A DNA stretch of 64,000 nucleotides. Source: Belnapia sp. F-4-1 (GTDB lineage: Bacteria; Pseudomonadota; Alphaproteobacteria; Acetobacterales; Acetobacteraceae). This document shows, one piece after another, positions 1-8,953 of this stretch; position 1 is the stretch's first letter; the number at the start of each line of letters is the position of its first letter. The translations under genes and the position numbers were made by a program. Location: positions 4,731,430 through 4,795,429 of the forward strand of contig NZ_KN676113.1 of the NCBI RefSeq assembly GCF_000802185.1, in the 5' to 3' direction. A model generated the notes under the pieces. The model ran no database searches and had not been told where the DNA came from. It worked only from the letters and a program-made list of their open reading frames with translations.

Positions 1-4
1 CCTG

Positions 5-748
5 ATGGCGGTCGGCGTTGTCTTCTACCTGACCGACCGCCCGGCCCAGGCAAGCTGGCTCGCGCCTGAGGAACGCAGCTGGCTTCAGGAGCGCCTCAAC
101 GCCGAGCACGAGCACAAGCAGGCGGCCGAGCATATCAGCATCCGCAAGTCCCTCAGCGACCCGCGCGTTCTGGCCTGCGCCTTCGTCTATTTCTGCCTGA
201 ACGCGGCAAGCTACGGCGTCGCCTTCTTCCTCCCCACCATCGTCAAGGGCTTCGGTGTCAGCAACTTCGAGACGGGATTGCTGGCTGCCCTGCCCTTCGT
301 CTTCGGTGCCATTGGCATGGTGCTGCTCGGCCGCAACTCCGACCGCACGCTGAAGCGGCGCGAGCATGTCTGCTTCGCCATGATCCTGGCCGCAGTCGGC
401 GTGGCGGGGGCCGCGCTCGTCTCCGCGCCGGTGCTGGTACTCGGCCTGCTCTGCCTGAGCCAGATCGGTGTCTCGGCGACGCCGCCGCTGCTCTGGCCGA
501 TCCCGAGCGCCTTCCTCACCGGCACCTCGGCTGCGGCTGGGATCGCCGCCATCAACGCCATCGGCAACCTGTCGGGTTTCGCCGGGCCCTACATGATGGG
601 CTACCTGCGGGATGCGACGGGCGACTTCACGGCGGGCCTGCTGGTGCTCGGCGGCGTCACCCTGGTCGGCGGCCTCGTCGCTCTGACGCTGAAGGTCAGC
701 ACCCACCTCGAGACGGCCGCTACGGCCAAGCCTGCGGCCGCGCTCTAA
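5..748 (+). CDS. MFS transporter, C-terminal part (cut by window start)
   Basis: This is the C-terminal part of a major facilitator superfamily permease, probably of the anion:cation symporter (phthalate/tartrate permease) type. The visible 247 residues begin inside the central cytoplasmic loop (a PEERSWLQERL segment typical of this subfamily). They continue through about six hydrophobic helices and carry the loop motif GRNSDRTLKRR near residue 108, the equivalent of MFS motif A between helices 8 and 9. The first in-frame ATG lies 4 bases from the window edge, so the real start is upstream. It would import an organic anion across the inner membrane; the substrate cannot be read. It lies outside the genomic island, just beyond the distal tRNA repeat, so it is probably backbone. 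Confidence 0.85.
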   Translation: MAVGVVFYLTDRPAQASWLAPEERSWLQERLNAEHEHKQAAEHISIRKSLSDPRVLACAFVYFCLNAASYGVAFFLPTIVKGFGVSNFETGLLAALPFVFGAIGMVLLGRNSDRTLKRREHVCFAMILAAVGVAGAALVSAPVLVLGLLCLSQIGVSATPPLLWPIPSAFLTGTSAAAGIAAINAIGNLSGFAGPYMMGYLRDATGDFTAGLLVLGGVTLVGGLVALTLKVSTHLETAATAKPAAAL

Positions 749-779
749 GCGCGGCCTATGGAGGTGAGGGAAAGCCTGG

Positions 780-844
780 TGGCGGAGGGGATGGGATCCG
801 AACCCACGATAGAGGTTGACTCCCTATAACGGTTCAGCAAACCG
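780..844 (-). repeat. Distal attachment-site copy: 3' half of tRNA-Ser
   Basis: These 65 bp match the 3' half of the intact tRNA-Ser gene at 31474-31538 with three mismatches. They run from the encoded CCA end through the T arm and variable arm to the anticodon loop. Identity starts exactly at the CCA end and stops after the anticodon loop; the flanks are unrelated on both sides. The copy is in the same orientation as the intact gene. It cannot fold as a tRNA because the 5' half is missing. A truncated tRNA 3' end as a direct repeat is the usual mark left at the far end of an element integrated by a tyrosine recombinase. Confidence 0.9.
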
Positions 845-1160
845 AATCAAGAACAAGGTGCCCCGGGGCGTTTTCGAGACTTCGGGGCAACTCAATGCTG
901 TATGTAGCGCATGGGGCGCATCCGGCGCGCTGGTCGCATAGGTGGTGTCCTAGTTGAGACAGCACCTGTTCCCGCTCTATCCTCTGCTTGGGACTGCCTG
1001 GGCGCTCCCGGGCTATGAACGCTGTCGCCGTGGGGGGGGGCCTTCCCTACCCCATCCGGAACGTCGGTCGGAGCCTCGGGCATAGCTCAGGCCCGATGCG
1101 CCGCCTGCTACCGGCGCAAAAGCCCAGCGAAGGGGAAGTTAGCCCTATGCCAAGCATCCT
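845..1160. other. Gene-poor stretch at island left end
   Basis: No reading frame here looks like a known protein. It holds the element-side flank of the attachment repeat and the junction with the IS3 fragment that starts at 1161. A run of nine G residues lies near 1033. Confidence 0.6.
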
Positions 1161-2184
1161 TGCCGTCGCTACTGCTCGATCAGGACCTTCGCCTCGGCGA
1201 GCGTGTTGAACACCTCGGTGTTCAGTAGCTCGCCGCGCAGTTTGCCGTTGAAGCTTTCCCCGTATCCGTTCTCCCATGGGCTGCCGGGCTCGATGAAGGC
1301 GGTCCTCGTGCCCACGCCGCTGATCCAGCCCTTCACTGTGGCTGCGAACTCGGGCCCATTGTCCGACCCAACATGGCCTGGGATGCCACGCAAGATGAAC
1401 AGGTCGGACAGCGCATCGATGACATCAGCTGCCTTGAACTGGCGCCCAATCCGGATCGCCAGGCATTCGCGGGTGAACTCATCGGCCACGTTCAGCATCC
1501 GGAACTTGCGCCCGTCCCGGGTGCGGTCCTCGACGAAGTCATAGGCCCATACGTGATTGGGGTGCTCGGGCCGGAGCCGCCGGCAGGAGCCATCGTTCAG
1601 CCAGAGCCGCCCACGCTTGGGCTGCCGGGCAGGCACCTCCAGCCCCTCCGCCCGCCAGATGCGCTCCACCCGCTTGTGGTTGCACCGCCAGCTCTCGCCC
1701 CGCAGCAGGGCCGTGATCCGGCAGTAGCCGTAGCGCCCGTACCGCTGGGCCAGGCCAATGATGCTCTCGGCCAGCGCCGCTTCGTCGCCGGCTGCCCTCG
1801 GCACCTTGCGCTGCACCGAGCGGTGCTGCCCCAGCACCCGGCAGGCAAACCGCTCCGAGACGCCCAGCTTGTCCATGACATGCTCGACACAGCCCCGACG
1901 ACGCGCGGCGCTCACCAGTTTCCCGAGGCAGCTTCCTTCAGCACCAGCTTCCCCAAAGTGAGATCGGCCACCGCCAACCGCCAACCGCCGCCTGCCGTTC
2001 TCCTGCTCCAACAGCTTCAGGCGCTTCACCTGATCCAGCTTCAGGCCGCCATACTCGCTTCGCCACCGATAGTAGGTCTGCTCCGTCACCCCGATCGTCC
2101 GAACCGCCTCAGACGCCGTCTTGCCCTGCGACAGTAACACCCCAACCTGCTGAAGCTTGGCCACGACTTCTTCCGGTTTGTGGT
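1161..2184 (-). mobile_element. IS3-family element fragment, copy 1 (both ends missing)
   Basis: This 1024-bp block is nearly identical to 29781-30800 (copy 2), in the same orientation. Identity begins sharply at 1161 and ends sharply at 2184, so both termini of the element are gone. That includes the start of orfA and the end of orfB. Compared with copy 2 it has a 7-bp tandem duplication (CCAACCG at 1974-1980 and 1981-1987) and a 3-bp deletion near 1337. It cannot transpose by itself. Its right edge abuts the CYTH gene stump. Confidence 0.88.
1169..2164 (-). pseudogene. IS3-family transposase remnant, orfA and orfB joined in one frame
   Basis: The reading frame starts in the helix-turn-helix region of orfA (KTASEAVRTIGVTEQTYYRW) and continues into the DDE integrase domain of orfB, with YDFVEDRT, SDNGPEF and ENGYGESFNGKL carrying the three acidic residues. 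In the intact copy these two parts are in different frames and need ribosomal frameshifting. Here a 7-bp duplication between them has put both into one frame. The last 45 or so residues and the N-terminus are missing, so it is very probably non-functional. One codon is also deleted relative to copy 2. Confidence 0.85.
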
Positions 2185-2185
2185 C

Positions 2186-2344
2186 CTGACGGGGCTGGTG
2201 CTCGCCGAGGTTGAACTTGAAGACGAGGACCAGGAGCTCCTCTCGCCCAAATGGCTTAGCCGCGAGGTGACGGGCGGTCCGGCGTACCGCAAGGCGGCCC
2301 TGGTGAAGCAGGTACTCGCGAGCGCATCGCCTCGCCGTTCCTGA
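2186..2344 (+). pseudogene. C-terminal stump of a CYTH-domain protein
   Basis: An open frame begins at the IS3 junction and ends at a TGA at 2342. It encodes about 52 residues including LVLAEVELEDEDQELL, PKWLSREVTG and PAYRKAALVKQ. This pattern (LAE-E-E, then a WLGREVT-like block, then a Y-N/K-L block) is typical of the C-terminal end of CYTH / triphosphate tunnel metalloenzymes, a family that includes inorganic triphosphatases and class IV adenylate cyclases. Most of the gene is gone; IS activity probably removed it. The assignment is from motif memory only. Confidence 0.6.
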
Positions 2345-2502
2345 TATTCCATACCCGTCCAGCCTGCGGCACAGAGCTTGGGGAGGCGGCAGAAAAGCCC
2401 CAGTGACAATGCTAGTCGAAGCTTCTCAGAGGTCCTTTCTTCGCAGTTAGACGATTGACCTGAACTCCGTCTCAGACACCGGGAGTTTCAGCGGCGCCTC
2501 TA

Positions 2503-3552
2503 GAGCGGTTTCCCGCCTGACTGAATCGCTTGTGACCCCACGGGCTGCGCGGTGGTGATTCAGTAGCGCCCTGGCTGGAGGGGCGATGCGGATGTCCAAG
2601 GCGCTGTCGGTCGATTTACGGGAACGCGTGGTGGCGGCGATCGCGGCAGGGTCGTCCTGCCGGGCGGCGGCGGTCCCGCTTCGGGGTAAGCGCGGCCAGC
2701 GCGGTCCGCTGGGCGGCGCTGATGCGGGAGGCGGGCTCGGTCGCACCAGGACCGCTGGGCGGCGACCGGTGTTCGGCGCAGATTGAGGCGCATGCGGCGC
2801 TGATCCTCCGCCTCGTCGACCAGAAGTCGGACATCACGCTGCGGGAGATCCAGGCTGGATTGGCCAAGGCTGGTGTGTCGGCCGGCATCGGCACGCTGTG
2901 GCGCTTCTTCGACCGGCGCCGAATGACGCGCAAAAAAAGACCGCCCACGCTGCGGAGCAGGACCGCCCAGACATCTTGAAGCAACGCTGGGCCTGGTTCG
3001 AGGCGCAGCCTGATCTCGACCCAGACCGGCTGGTGTTCATCGATGAGACCTGGGCCTCGACCAACATGGCCCGCACCCACGGCCGGGCACCTCGGGGCGA
3101 GCGGCTGCGGGCCGCCATCCCGCACGGCCATTGGCTGACGACCACCTTCGTCGCCGGCCTGCGCAACACCGGCATGGTCGCGCCGATGGTACTCGATGGG
3201 CCGATCAACGGCTCGCTCTTCCAGGACTATGTCGAGCAGGTGCTGGTGCCCGAACTCCACACGGGCGACATCGTCGTCATGGACAACCTCGGCAGCCACA
3301 AGGGCGCCGGCGTCAGGGACGCCATCGAGGCTGCAGGTGCCAACCTGCTTTACCTCCCGCCCTACAGCCCAGACTTCAACCCAATCGAGCAGGCCTTCGC
3401 CAAGTTGAAGGCCGCGCTCAGAACGGCAGCCGAGCGCAGCCTCGACGGGCTATGGGCCGCCATCGGCCGCATCATCGACACCTTCACCCCTGCCGAGTGC
3501 GCCAACTACTTCGCCGCCGCCGGGTACGATGCAGACTGATAGGAAACCGCTC
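2503..3552 (+). mobile_element. IS630-family insertion sequence with TA target duplication
   Basis: Inverted ends GAGCGGTTTCC (2503-2513) and GGAAACCGCTC (3542-3552) bound a 1.05-kb element. A TA dinucleotide lies immediately outside each end (2501-2502 and 3553-3554), the target duplication typical of IS630. The transposase inside is broken by one frameshift. Confidence 0.9.
2586..3539 (+). pseudogene. IS630-family transposase, frameshifted
   Basis: Three consecutive frames make up one IS630 transposase. The first encodes the start (KALSVDLRERVVAAIAAG, then CRAAA). A shift near 2675 leads to the helix-turn-helix part (RFGVSAASAVRW to LWRFFDRRR). A second shift at the A7 run at 2932-2938 leads to the catalytic domain with [15 protein letters not shown] and [10 protein letters not shown], the DDE residues. 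The second shift is probably the programmed frameshift of this family, because the slippery A run is conserved in such elements. The first is an ordinary frameshift and probably inactivates the gene. Confidence 0.85.
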
Positions 3553-3554
3553 TA

Positions 3555-3987
3555 GGTGTGCCGGCAGTTCGGAGATCAGCAGCGGGACTTCGCCACGGTC
3601 GCCACCACTGGCGGCCTAGAAGCCATCCCAATAGGCGAGTTCCGTTGCCTCGGGGGTGGCGTCCAACGTCTTCTCCGACACGCTTGATACCAACTCGGTG
3701 TTGTCCAGGCCACTCCACAGATCAGCGAGGCAATCGGCGAGATTTTGCAGGCCTTCATGCCCGAGTTGCGCGGCCAGGTTGCGCACCGGACTCGCCATCG
3801 GAATGATGGCGGATCTGGTAGTTGCTTAATGCAGTCATCTCCAGCGGACCGCTCGCTGGTTTCATCGAGACCAAGAAGTACCTAGCTGCCCACCACAAAG
3901 TCAGCTGTACATCAAGCGCAACGCTGTCTACCGCAATCGCGGTAACCGCCATATGGATACCGACGTAGGAGAGCTTGGCAGGCCAGT
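3555..3987. other. Gap without a recognisable gene
   Basis: Between the IS630 end and the Na/Pi cotransporter stop codon there is no protein I can recognise. Two short open frames exist on the minus strand (3616-3798 and 3755-3952), overlapping in different frames. I see no homology pattern in either; they may be decayed coding DNA. Confidence 0.5.
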
Positions 3988-5067
3988 CTACTTTGCCGGG
4001 CGGGACATCAGCCCGGTCTGCCCGATGCTGTCAGGTTCATCCCGATCCGGGATAGCCCGTGCCAGCAGCGCTGCAATCCTGGTGCTGAAGGGTAGGAAAA
4101 CCGCTGCACCAGCGACATTGAAAGCAACGTGGGCGTTGGCAATCTGATTTGGCACCTCGCCGCTCGTGAACCGCGCAAATGCAGCGAGCCAGTCAATCAG
4201 CAGCACACCGATCGTCACGGACACAACGTTGAACAGCAGATGGAACACTCCAGCTCGCACCGCGTGACGCGAGCGACCTACGGTCGCGACCAGAGTGTCC
4301 GAGCAAGTGCCGATCTCGGCGCCGAGCATGATGGCAAGGCCGGTCGGCAATTCGATCAATCCTTGCCCGGCCATCACAATCACCACGCCCAAGGTCGCTG
4401 AAGACGACTGGATCAGCAGCGTGAAGGCCGCTCCAGCCAACACCCCGAGCAGCGGCGTGCTCATACTCTTTATCCAGTCCAAGACGACTGAATGGTCGCG
4501 CAGCGGCTCCACAGCGTCGCTCAAGACGTGCAGGCCGAATAAAACCAACCCGATGCCGAGCAGCGCTGTCCCCCAGGCTTTGAAGTCGTCCCTACTGGAA
4601 AGGGCACGAAGCAGCAGGCCCGCCAGCATGATCACCGGTGCGTACTCGTCCACCCCTAGGGCGAAGATCTGCGAGGACACGGTGGTGCCGATGTTGCTGC
4701 CCAGGATCACAGGCAGTGCCTGGGCAAAGCGCATCAAACCGGCGTCCACCAAGCCGATAAGCAGGATGATGGTTACGGAGGAGGAGTCCAGCAGCGTAGT
4801 AGCAGCAACCCCGGTCAGGAGGCCGCGCACCGGCCCATTGGTGGCGCGCCCAAGAAGCGATTTTACCCGCTCGCCAGCTGCCTCTCGCAGGCCTTCTGCA
4901 AGCTGAGAGACGCCGAACAGGAACAGCACCAGCCCGCCCAAAAAGCCCATGGCGAGTTCGACCCAGTCCACCTCCGGCCGACTGCCCCCGTCCTGCGCCC
5001 AGGCGGCCCCGCCGAGGAGGCAGAGCGCTAGGCCAAGGGCGCTCCGCGGGAGCAGCATATGGCGCAT
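3988..5067 (-). CDS. Na/Pi cotransporter family protein (short, no PhoU domain)
   Basis: The 359-residue membrane protein has the duplicated motifs of the Na+/phosphate cotransporter (NptA/YjbB) family: LDSSSVTIILL in the first repeat and QSSSATLGVV in the second, each with a following GSNIGTT or GAEIGTC segment. A signal-like N-terminus (LLPRSALGLALCLLGGAAWA) precedes about eight helices. It is predicted to take up or export phosphate with sodium across the inner membrane. Many relatives are about 550 residues with a C-terminal PhoU-like domain; this one ends after the membrane part. A start at the second Met (5058) is equally possible. It is a single gene in the island with no phosphate-regulon neighbour. 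Confidence 0.85.
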   Translation of the reverse strand: MRHMLLPRSALGLALCLLGGAAWAQDGGSRPEVDWVELAMGFLGGLVLFLFGVSQLAEGLREAAGERVKSLLGRATNGPVRGLLTGVAATTLLDSSSVTIILLIGLVDAGLMRFAQALPVILGSNIGTTVSSQIFALGVDEYAPVIMLAGLLLRALSSRDDFKAWGTALLGIGLVLFGLHVLSDAVEPLRDHSVVLDWIKSMSTPLLGVLAGAAFTLLIQSSSATLGVVIVMAGQGLIELPTGLAIMLGAEIGTCSDTLVATVGRSRHAVRAGVFHLLFNVVSVTIGVLLIDWLAAFARFTSGEVPNQIANAHVAFNVAGAAVFLPFSTRIAALLARAIPDRDEPDSIGQTGLMSRPAK

Positions 5068-5376
5068 AGGTGTGATTCCCGGATCGGTGGCGGCAACTTG
5101 TGCCCTATCACGAGGGTGCCGTTAGGATTCGCTGGACTGACAGGGTTCATTGAAACGTCTTCGAAGCCACGTCGCATGGTTGTGACGCAAACGCGCGACG
5201 TAGCTGAGTGTGCAGTCCCTTGTGGTTCCGTTTCGGAATGCCGCTACCACGGCAAAGAGCATGGCTCGCTCCGGGCAGCGGCGACGGCTTGAAGCGACGG
5301 AGTTTTAACGGTGACGAAGCGATGGACAGCGTGAGCGGGGTTGGGCATGTTCCTGCTTTGTTCGCGGGAGTCGCGC

Positions 5377-6000
5377 ATGGAGGAAACTTTGAGCCCCGGG
5401 CGTGTGCGCCCCGAACCTGATCCACAGGCGGCCACCTACCTGGCCGATACCGGCGCCACGCAGGCGTACCTGGAGGGCTACGTTCGCCAGCGTTTCCTTT
5501 GGGAGCTCGACGAAGAGGAGACGGTCATCCGGAGCCTGCCATTCTACGCGACGGGCACTGGCGCAACCTTCGCCGCCATCGCCGTCGCGGCCCCGCAACT
5601 CCGGCAGGCGGCGCCTAGCTTCGCGGTGCCTATCGCCGCCGCCTTCGCATTCGACGTGGTGCTGGTTGTCGTTTCCATAGCCTGCCTACTCGCGGCGCTC
5701 GTCCGGCGAGGCGTGCTAGACGTCGCGCCCGAGGCGGAACTGCTTCGGTCGGCGGGGCAGGTGGCACAGGACACGAGGGAGCAATTCGCGGACGCGACGC
5801 CACAGGAATTAGAAAGCATCATCCTTGCCAGGGTGCGCGGCAGCCTGGTCGCGCAGATGATTGTCGCAACCTCCCGCAATCGGGAGGCGAATCGGCAGAG
5901 GAAGACCTGGAGGAACCGGGCCTTCGTAGCGCTCGTCGGCGCGTTGCTGCTGACAATCGGCGGGCTCGTTGCTACGTTCGCGGCCGGAGGGCTCAGGTAG
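5377..6000 (+). CDS. Unrecognised membrane protein, first gene of a two-gene cassette
   Basis: This 207-residue protein has no domain I can name. A soluble N-terminal part of about 50 residues is rich in acidic residues (RQRFLWELDEEETV). Two hydrophobic stretches follow (about residues 54-75 and 83-108), then a charged middle region, then a C-terminal hydrophobic stretch (AFVALVGALLLTIGGLVATF). The ATG at 5377 is preceded by GGGAG at a good distance; a TTG at 5341 would add 12 residues. Its TAG stop directly abuts the ATG of the next gene, so the two are almost certainly co-transcribed. The architecture recalls small membrane effectors of defence modules, but this is only a resemblance. Confidence 0.6.
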   Translation: MEETLSPGRVRPEPDPQAATYLADTGATQAYLEGYVRQRFLWELDEEETVIRSLPFYATGTGATFAAIAVAAPQLRQAAPSFAVPIAAAFAFDVVLVVVSIACLLAALVRRGVLDVAPEAELLRSAGQVAQDTREQFADATPQELESIILARVRGSLVAQMIVATSRNREANRQRKTWRNRAFVALVGALLLTIGGLVATFAAGGLR

Positions 6001-6216
6001 ATGCTCAAGGCGGTATGCGATATCGCTCCCGAGGAAGCGCAAGACCCCGAAGCCGCAGGCGGGAGGACGCGCCCGCGATGGAGCGAGTTCCCAAAGATGG
6101 TTGAGGAGGACCGGGGTAGCCCGACCTCTGTCCCGCCAAGGCGCCCGTCTGATACGAGAGAGCTTCGTGATCTCACTGACATTGCGATCTCGCTCGGGAA
6201 CCCGCGCGCGCGCTGA
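6001..6216 (+). CDS. Small soluble protein, second gene of the cassette
   Basis: A 71-residue, highly charged protein starts immediately after the stop codon of the membrane-protein gene (TAG then ATG), which implies translational coupling. It is rich in Arg, Pro and Asp/Glu and has no hydrophobic segment, cysteine pair or motif that I recognise. Its function is unknown. The tight coupling suggests it works with, or controls, the upstream membrane protein. Confidence 0.45.
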   Translation: MLKAVCDIAPEEAQDPEAAGGRTRPRWSEFPKMVEEDRGSPTSVPPRRPSDTRELRDLTDIAISLGNPRAR

Positions 6217-6548
6217 TCCTGCCCTCATGGGATGGCGGCGGGGCCAAGCCCGACCTGCTTCTGTTACCCCGACAGCATAGAGCTACGGCTGCGCTGCCAG
6301 CCAAACGAGTGTGCTGCAGCCGGCTGGTAGCAGACCGGCCATTCGCCAACCAGCTTGTCAGCTTTCGCCACACGGGCGCTCGTAGGCCGCCGCTCCGCCT
6401 TCGGCCAGATCCGGCCTTGGCTGCTGAGCGCTCATCTCGGTCGTCGGTTACATGCGCCGCCCTTCCTGCTAGCGGACGTGGCGTACTCGGTTCTGGCGAA
6501 GCGAGCTGGCGGCTGCCACCAGACTTCAGCCTCCTAAGCCTTGGACCT
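6217..6548. other. Non-coding gap
   Basis: There is no convincing gene. The stretch separates the two-gene cassette from the stop codon of the convergent LysR gene. Open frames here are shadows running into the LysR gene. Confidence 0.5.
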
Positions 6549-7436
6549 TCAATCCCGCATCACCTCCAGGAAGGCACGGAATGCCGCGCTTGGCTGGCGG
6601 CGGCTCGGATAGTACAGGTGGTTGGCGGCCAGCACCGGAGCCCATCCCGGCAACACCTCGACCAGCGATCCGTCGGCCAAATACGGAGCAGCCTGGAGGC
6701 GCAGCAGGCACACGACGCCGAGCCCGGACAGCGCCGCGTCGCGCATCAGGTCGGCGTCGTTGGTGATGAAGGTCTCGGGTACTGCACGTCCGAACATCTC
6801 GCCATCGCGCGCGAACTCCCAGCGGTGGAGCGCGCCTGACGAGGTATGGCGGTAGCTGATGCACCGATGCGCTCCGAGATCATCGGGCGTCGCTGGGCTG
6901 CCATGCTCCTCGAGATAGGAGGGTGTCGCCGCGAAGACGAGTTCCATCGGCTCGCTGATCCGCACCGAGATCATGTCCCCCTGCAAACCGCCCGCGTGCC
7001 GCACGCCGCAGTCGAACCGCTCCGCCACGATGTCGACCAGCCCGTCGTTGACAGCCAATTCCACCGCAACGTCCGGGTAGCGCTGCGCCAGCGTCGCGAG
7101 GCGAGGCAGGACGACATGGACAGCCGCTGGCCGATGCGCGTTGACGCGGACCCGCCCCATCGGACGGTCGCGCGCCTGATCGAGCTCGGCCAGCATGTCC
7201 TCCACAGAGGACATCGCGGGACGCAGCCGCAGCAGGAGCTGCTCGCCTGCGCCCGTGGGCGAAAGCGAGCGGGTGGTGCGGTCCAGCAGACGGATACCCA
7301 GCCTGCCCTCCAAGGTTCGCATGGCATGGCTCAGCGCCGACGCCGACAGGCCAAGCCGGGTTGCTGCCCTGGCGAAGCTGCCTGCCTCCACGATCTCTGC
7401 AAACACGGCAAGGCCCGACCAGAGCTCGCGATCCAT
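6549..7436 (-). CDS. LysR-family transcriptional regulator
   Basis: The 295-residue protein starts with a LysR winged helix-turn-helix (residues about 8-66: FAEIVEAGSFARAATRLGLSAS, then LEGRLGIRLLDRTTRSLSPT). A periplasmic-binding-protein-like effector domain follows, of the CrgA/DsdC-like subgroup (RVRVNAHRPAAVHVVLPRL). It lies divergently to an aldo/keto reductase gene, 97 bp away, which is the usual position of a LysR regulator and its target. It probably activates or represses that gene in response to a small molecule and controls its own expression. Confidence 0.9.
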   Translation of the reverse strand: MDRELWSGLAVFAEIVEAGSFARAATRLGLSASALSHAMRTLEGRLGIRLLDRTTRSLSPTGAGEQLLLRLRPAMSSVEDMLAELDQARDRPMGRVRVNAHRPAAVHVVLPRLATLAQRYPDVAVELAVNDGLVDIVAERFDCGVRHAGGLQGDMISVRISEPMELVFAATPSYLEEHGSPATPDDLGAHRCISYRHTSSGALHRWEFARDGEMFGRAVPETFITNDADLMRDAALSGLGVVCLLRLQAAPYLADGSLVEVLPGWAPVLAANHLYYPSRRQPSAAFRAFLEVMRD

Positions 7437-7439
7437 TCC

Positions 7440-7452
7440 TGAAAATCCTTCA
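7440..7452. promoter_or_regulatory. Candidate LysR-binding palindrome
   Basis: The 13-bp sequence TGAAAATCCTTCA is an inverted repeat of T-N11-A form, the general LysR half-site pattern. It lies 4 bp upstream of the LysR start codon, in the divergent interval with the aldo/keto reductase gene. One palindrome alone is weak evidence. Confidence 0.35.
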
Positions 7453-7533
7453 GCAACCCATGCGTCCCCGAGGCACTAATCGACCCCTGAGCCGCAGTCC
7501 ATCTTCGGCACTCCGCACGGAGAGGAGCACCCG

Positions 7534-8637
7534 GTGAACCTTCAGACTTACCGCCCGCTTGGCCGCTCGGGCCTCCTGGTCAGCCCGCTGGCCCTGGGCA
7601 CGATGACCTTCGGCACAGCGCGGTGGGGCGCCGACGAGGCTGGCAGCCGCGCCATCTTCGAGCGATACGTTAAGCTGGGCGGCAACTTCATCGACACCGC
7701 GGACGTGTATTCCGGCGGCCGCTCTGAGGAGATGGTCGGCCATTTCGTCGCCGAAAACGGCCTGCGCGACCGGATGGTGATCGCCACCAAGTCGGGCTTC
7801 GCCACGGGCCAGGGGTTTCACCAGGGCGGCAACGGCGCGCGGCACATCCACGCGGCGGTCGAGCGCTCGTTGCGGCGGCTGCGCATGGACTTCATCGACC
7901 TCTACTGGATCCACATCTGGGACGGCATCACCCCCGCAGAGGAGCTGCTCCAGACCATGGCGGCGCTGACCCAGACGGGGAAGATCCGCTACTGGGCCAT
8001 CTCGAACACGCCCGCCTGGTACGCTGCGCAGCTCGCCACGCTGGCGCGGATGCGTGGCCTGCCGTCGCCCGTCGGACTGCAGTACTTCTACTCGTTGGTC
8101 GAGCGCGGCGTAGAGAGCGAGCACGTCCCTCTGGCCCAGGCGTTCGGCATGGGATTGGTGCCGTGGAGCCCGCTTGCCTATGGCCTGCTGACCGGCAAGT
8201 ATAACCGTGCCGCCGTCGAGGCCGCCGCGCCCCGGCAGGGCGGCGTGCCGAACCAGGCACAGGCGGACGGTCAACGACGCCCGGAAGGCGACAAGCGGCT
8301 GGATGGCGACAACCCATTCGGCGACACGCTGTTCACCGACCACAACTGGACCATTGTCGAGACGCTGAAGCGCGTGGCGAATGAGATGGGCGAGAGCCCG
8401 GCCCGCGTCGCGTTGGCCTGGGTGGTGGGACGGTTGGGCGTCGCGTCCACGTTGATTGGAGTAAGCCGCGCCGAACAAGTGGCCGACAACGTGGCTGCGC
8501 TCGGCGTAAGCCTGGCACCTGACCAGTTGAAAGCGCTCGATACGGTGAGCAGGGGCGATCAGAAGTTCCTCTACGCCCTCTTCCAGCCAGCTGTTCGCAA
8601 CCAGGTCGTATTCGGTGGCGCCGACGTGCGTGGGTGA
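7534..8637 (+). CDS. Aldo/keto reductase
   Basis: A 367-residue NADPH-dependent aldo/keto reductase of the voltage-gated K+ channel beta-subunit-like / YajO-Tas type. The catalytic residues are visible: Asp in FIDTADVYSGGRSE with the Tyr five residues later, Lys in IATKSG, and His in LYWIHIWD. NADPH-binding segments occur near the C-terminus (TLIGVSRAEQVADN). A GTG start at 7534 is preceded by GAGAGGAG. It would reduce aldehydes or ketones in the cytoplasm; the natural substrate cannot be told. A divergent LysR gene likely regulates it. There is a mildly unusual linker of about 35 charged residues after LLTGKY. Confidence 0.9.
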   Translation: MNLQTYRPLGRSGLLVSPLALGTMTFGTARWGADEAGSRAIFERYVKLGGNFIDTADVYSGGRSEEMVGHFVAENGLRDRMVIATKSGFATGQGFHQGGNGARHIHAAVERSLRRLRMDFIDLYWIHIWDGITPAEELLQTMAALTQTGKIRYWAISNTPAWYAAQLATLARMRGLPSPVGLQYFYSLVERGVESEHVPLAQAFGMGLVPWSPLAYGLLTGKYNRAAVEAAAPRQGGVPNQAQADGQRRPEGDKRLDGDNPFGDTLFTDHNWTIVETLKRVANEMGESPARVALAWVVGRLGVASTLIGVSRAEQVADNVAALGVSLAPDQLKALDTVSRGDQKFLYALFQPAVRNQVVFGGADVRG

Positions 8638-8953
8638 GCAGCCTCAGCGCAGCGATCGGAGTCCGCTATCCGAGCTTGCTGTCCCGAAGCGGCCAAGCCG
8701 CGTTCGGCCAGATCAGGTCAGGAGACGGTGACCTCACCTACCAGTTCACGCCCCGGGTGATGGAAATGCCGCGTGATGGGGATGCCGCGTCAGTGCCGCG
8801 TGATCTGCCCCATCGGGGCGAAGTTCACCCGCAGCAGCATCAGTACGCTCATCAAACGCATGCGTACTCCGACGGGAGTATTGACCTGAGTTACCTCCAA
8901 AGTCGCTGTTGTAGACCTCCCAGTCGTAAGCGTCGGCCACCTGCACAACCTTA
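8638..8953. other. Gap without a recognisable gene
   Basis: This is an interval between the aldo/keto reductase and an IS5 element. The minus strand holds a 66-codon open frame (8746-8946) without a recognisable motif. It may be the remains of a gene cut by the IS5 insertion. Confidence 0.45.

Noticed and set aside
1373-2137. Long plus-strand open frame across the IS3 fragment
   Set aside because: It is the antisense shadow of the transposase gene; the same shadow appears over the second IS3 copy and no protein family fits.
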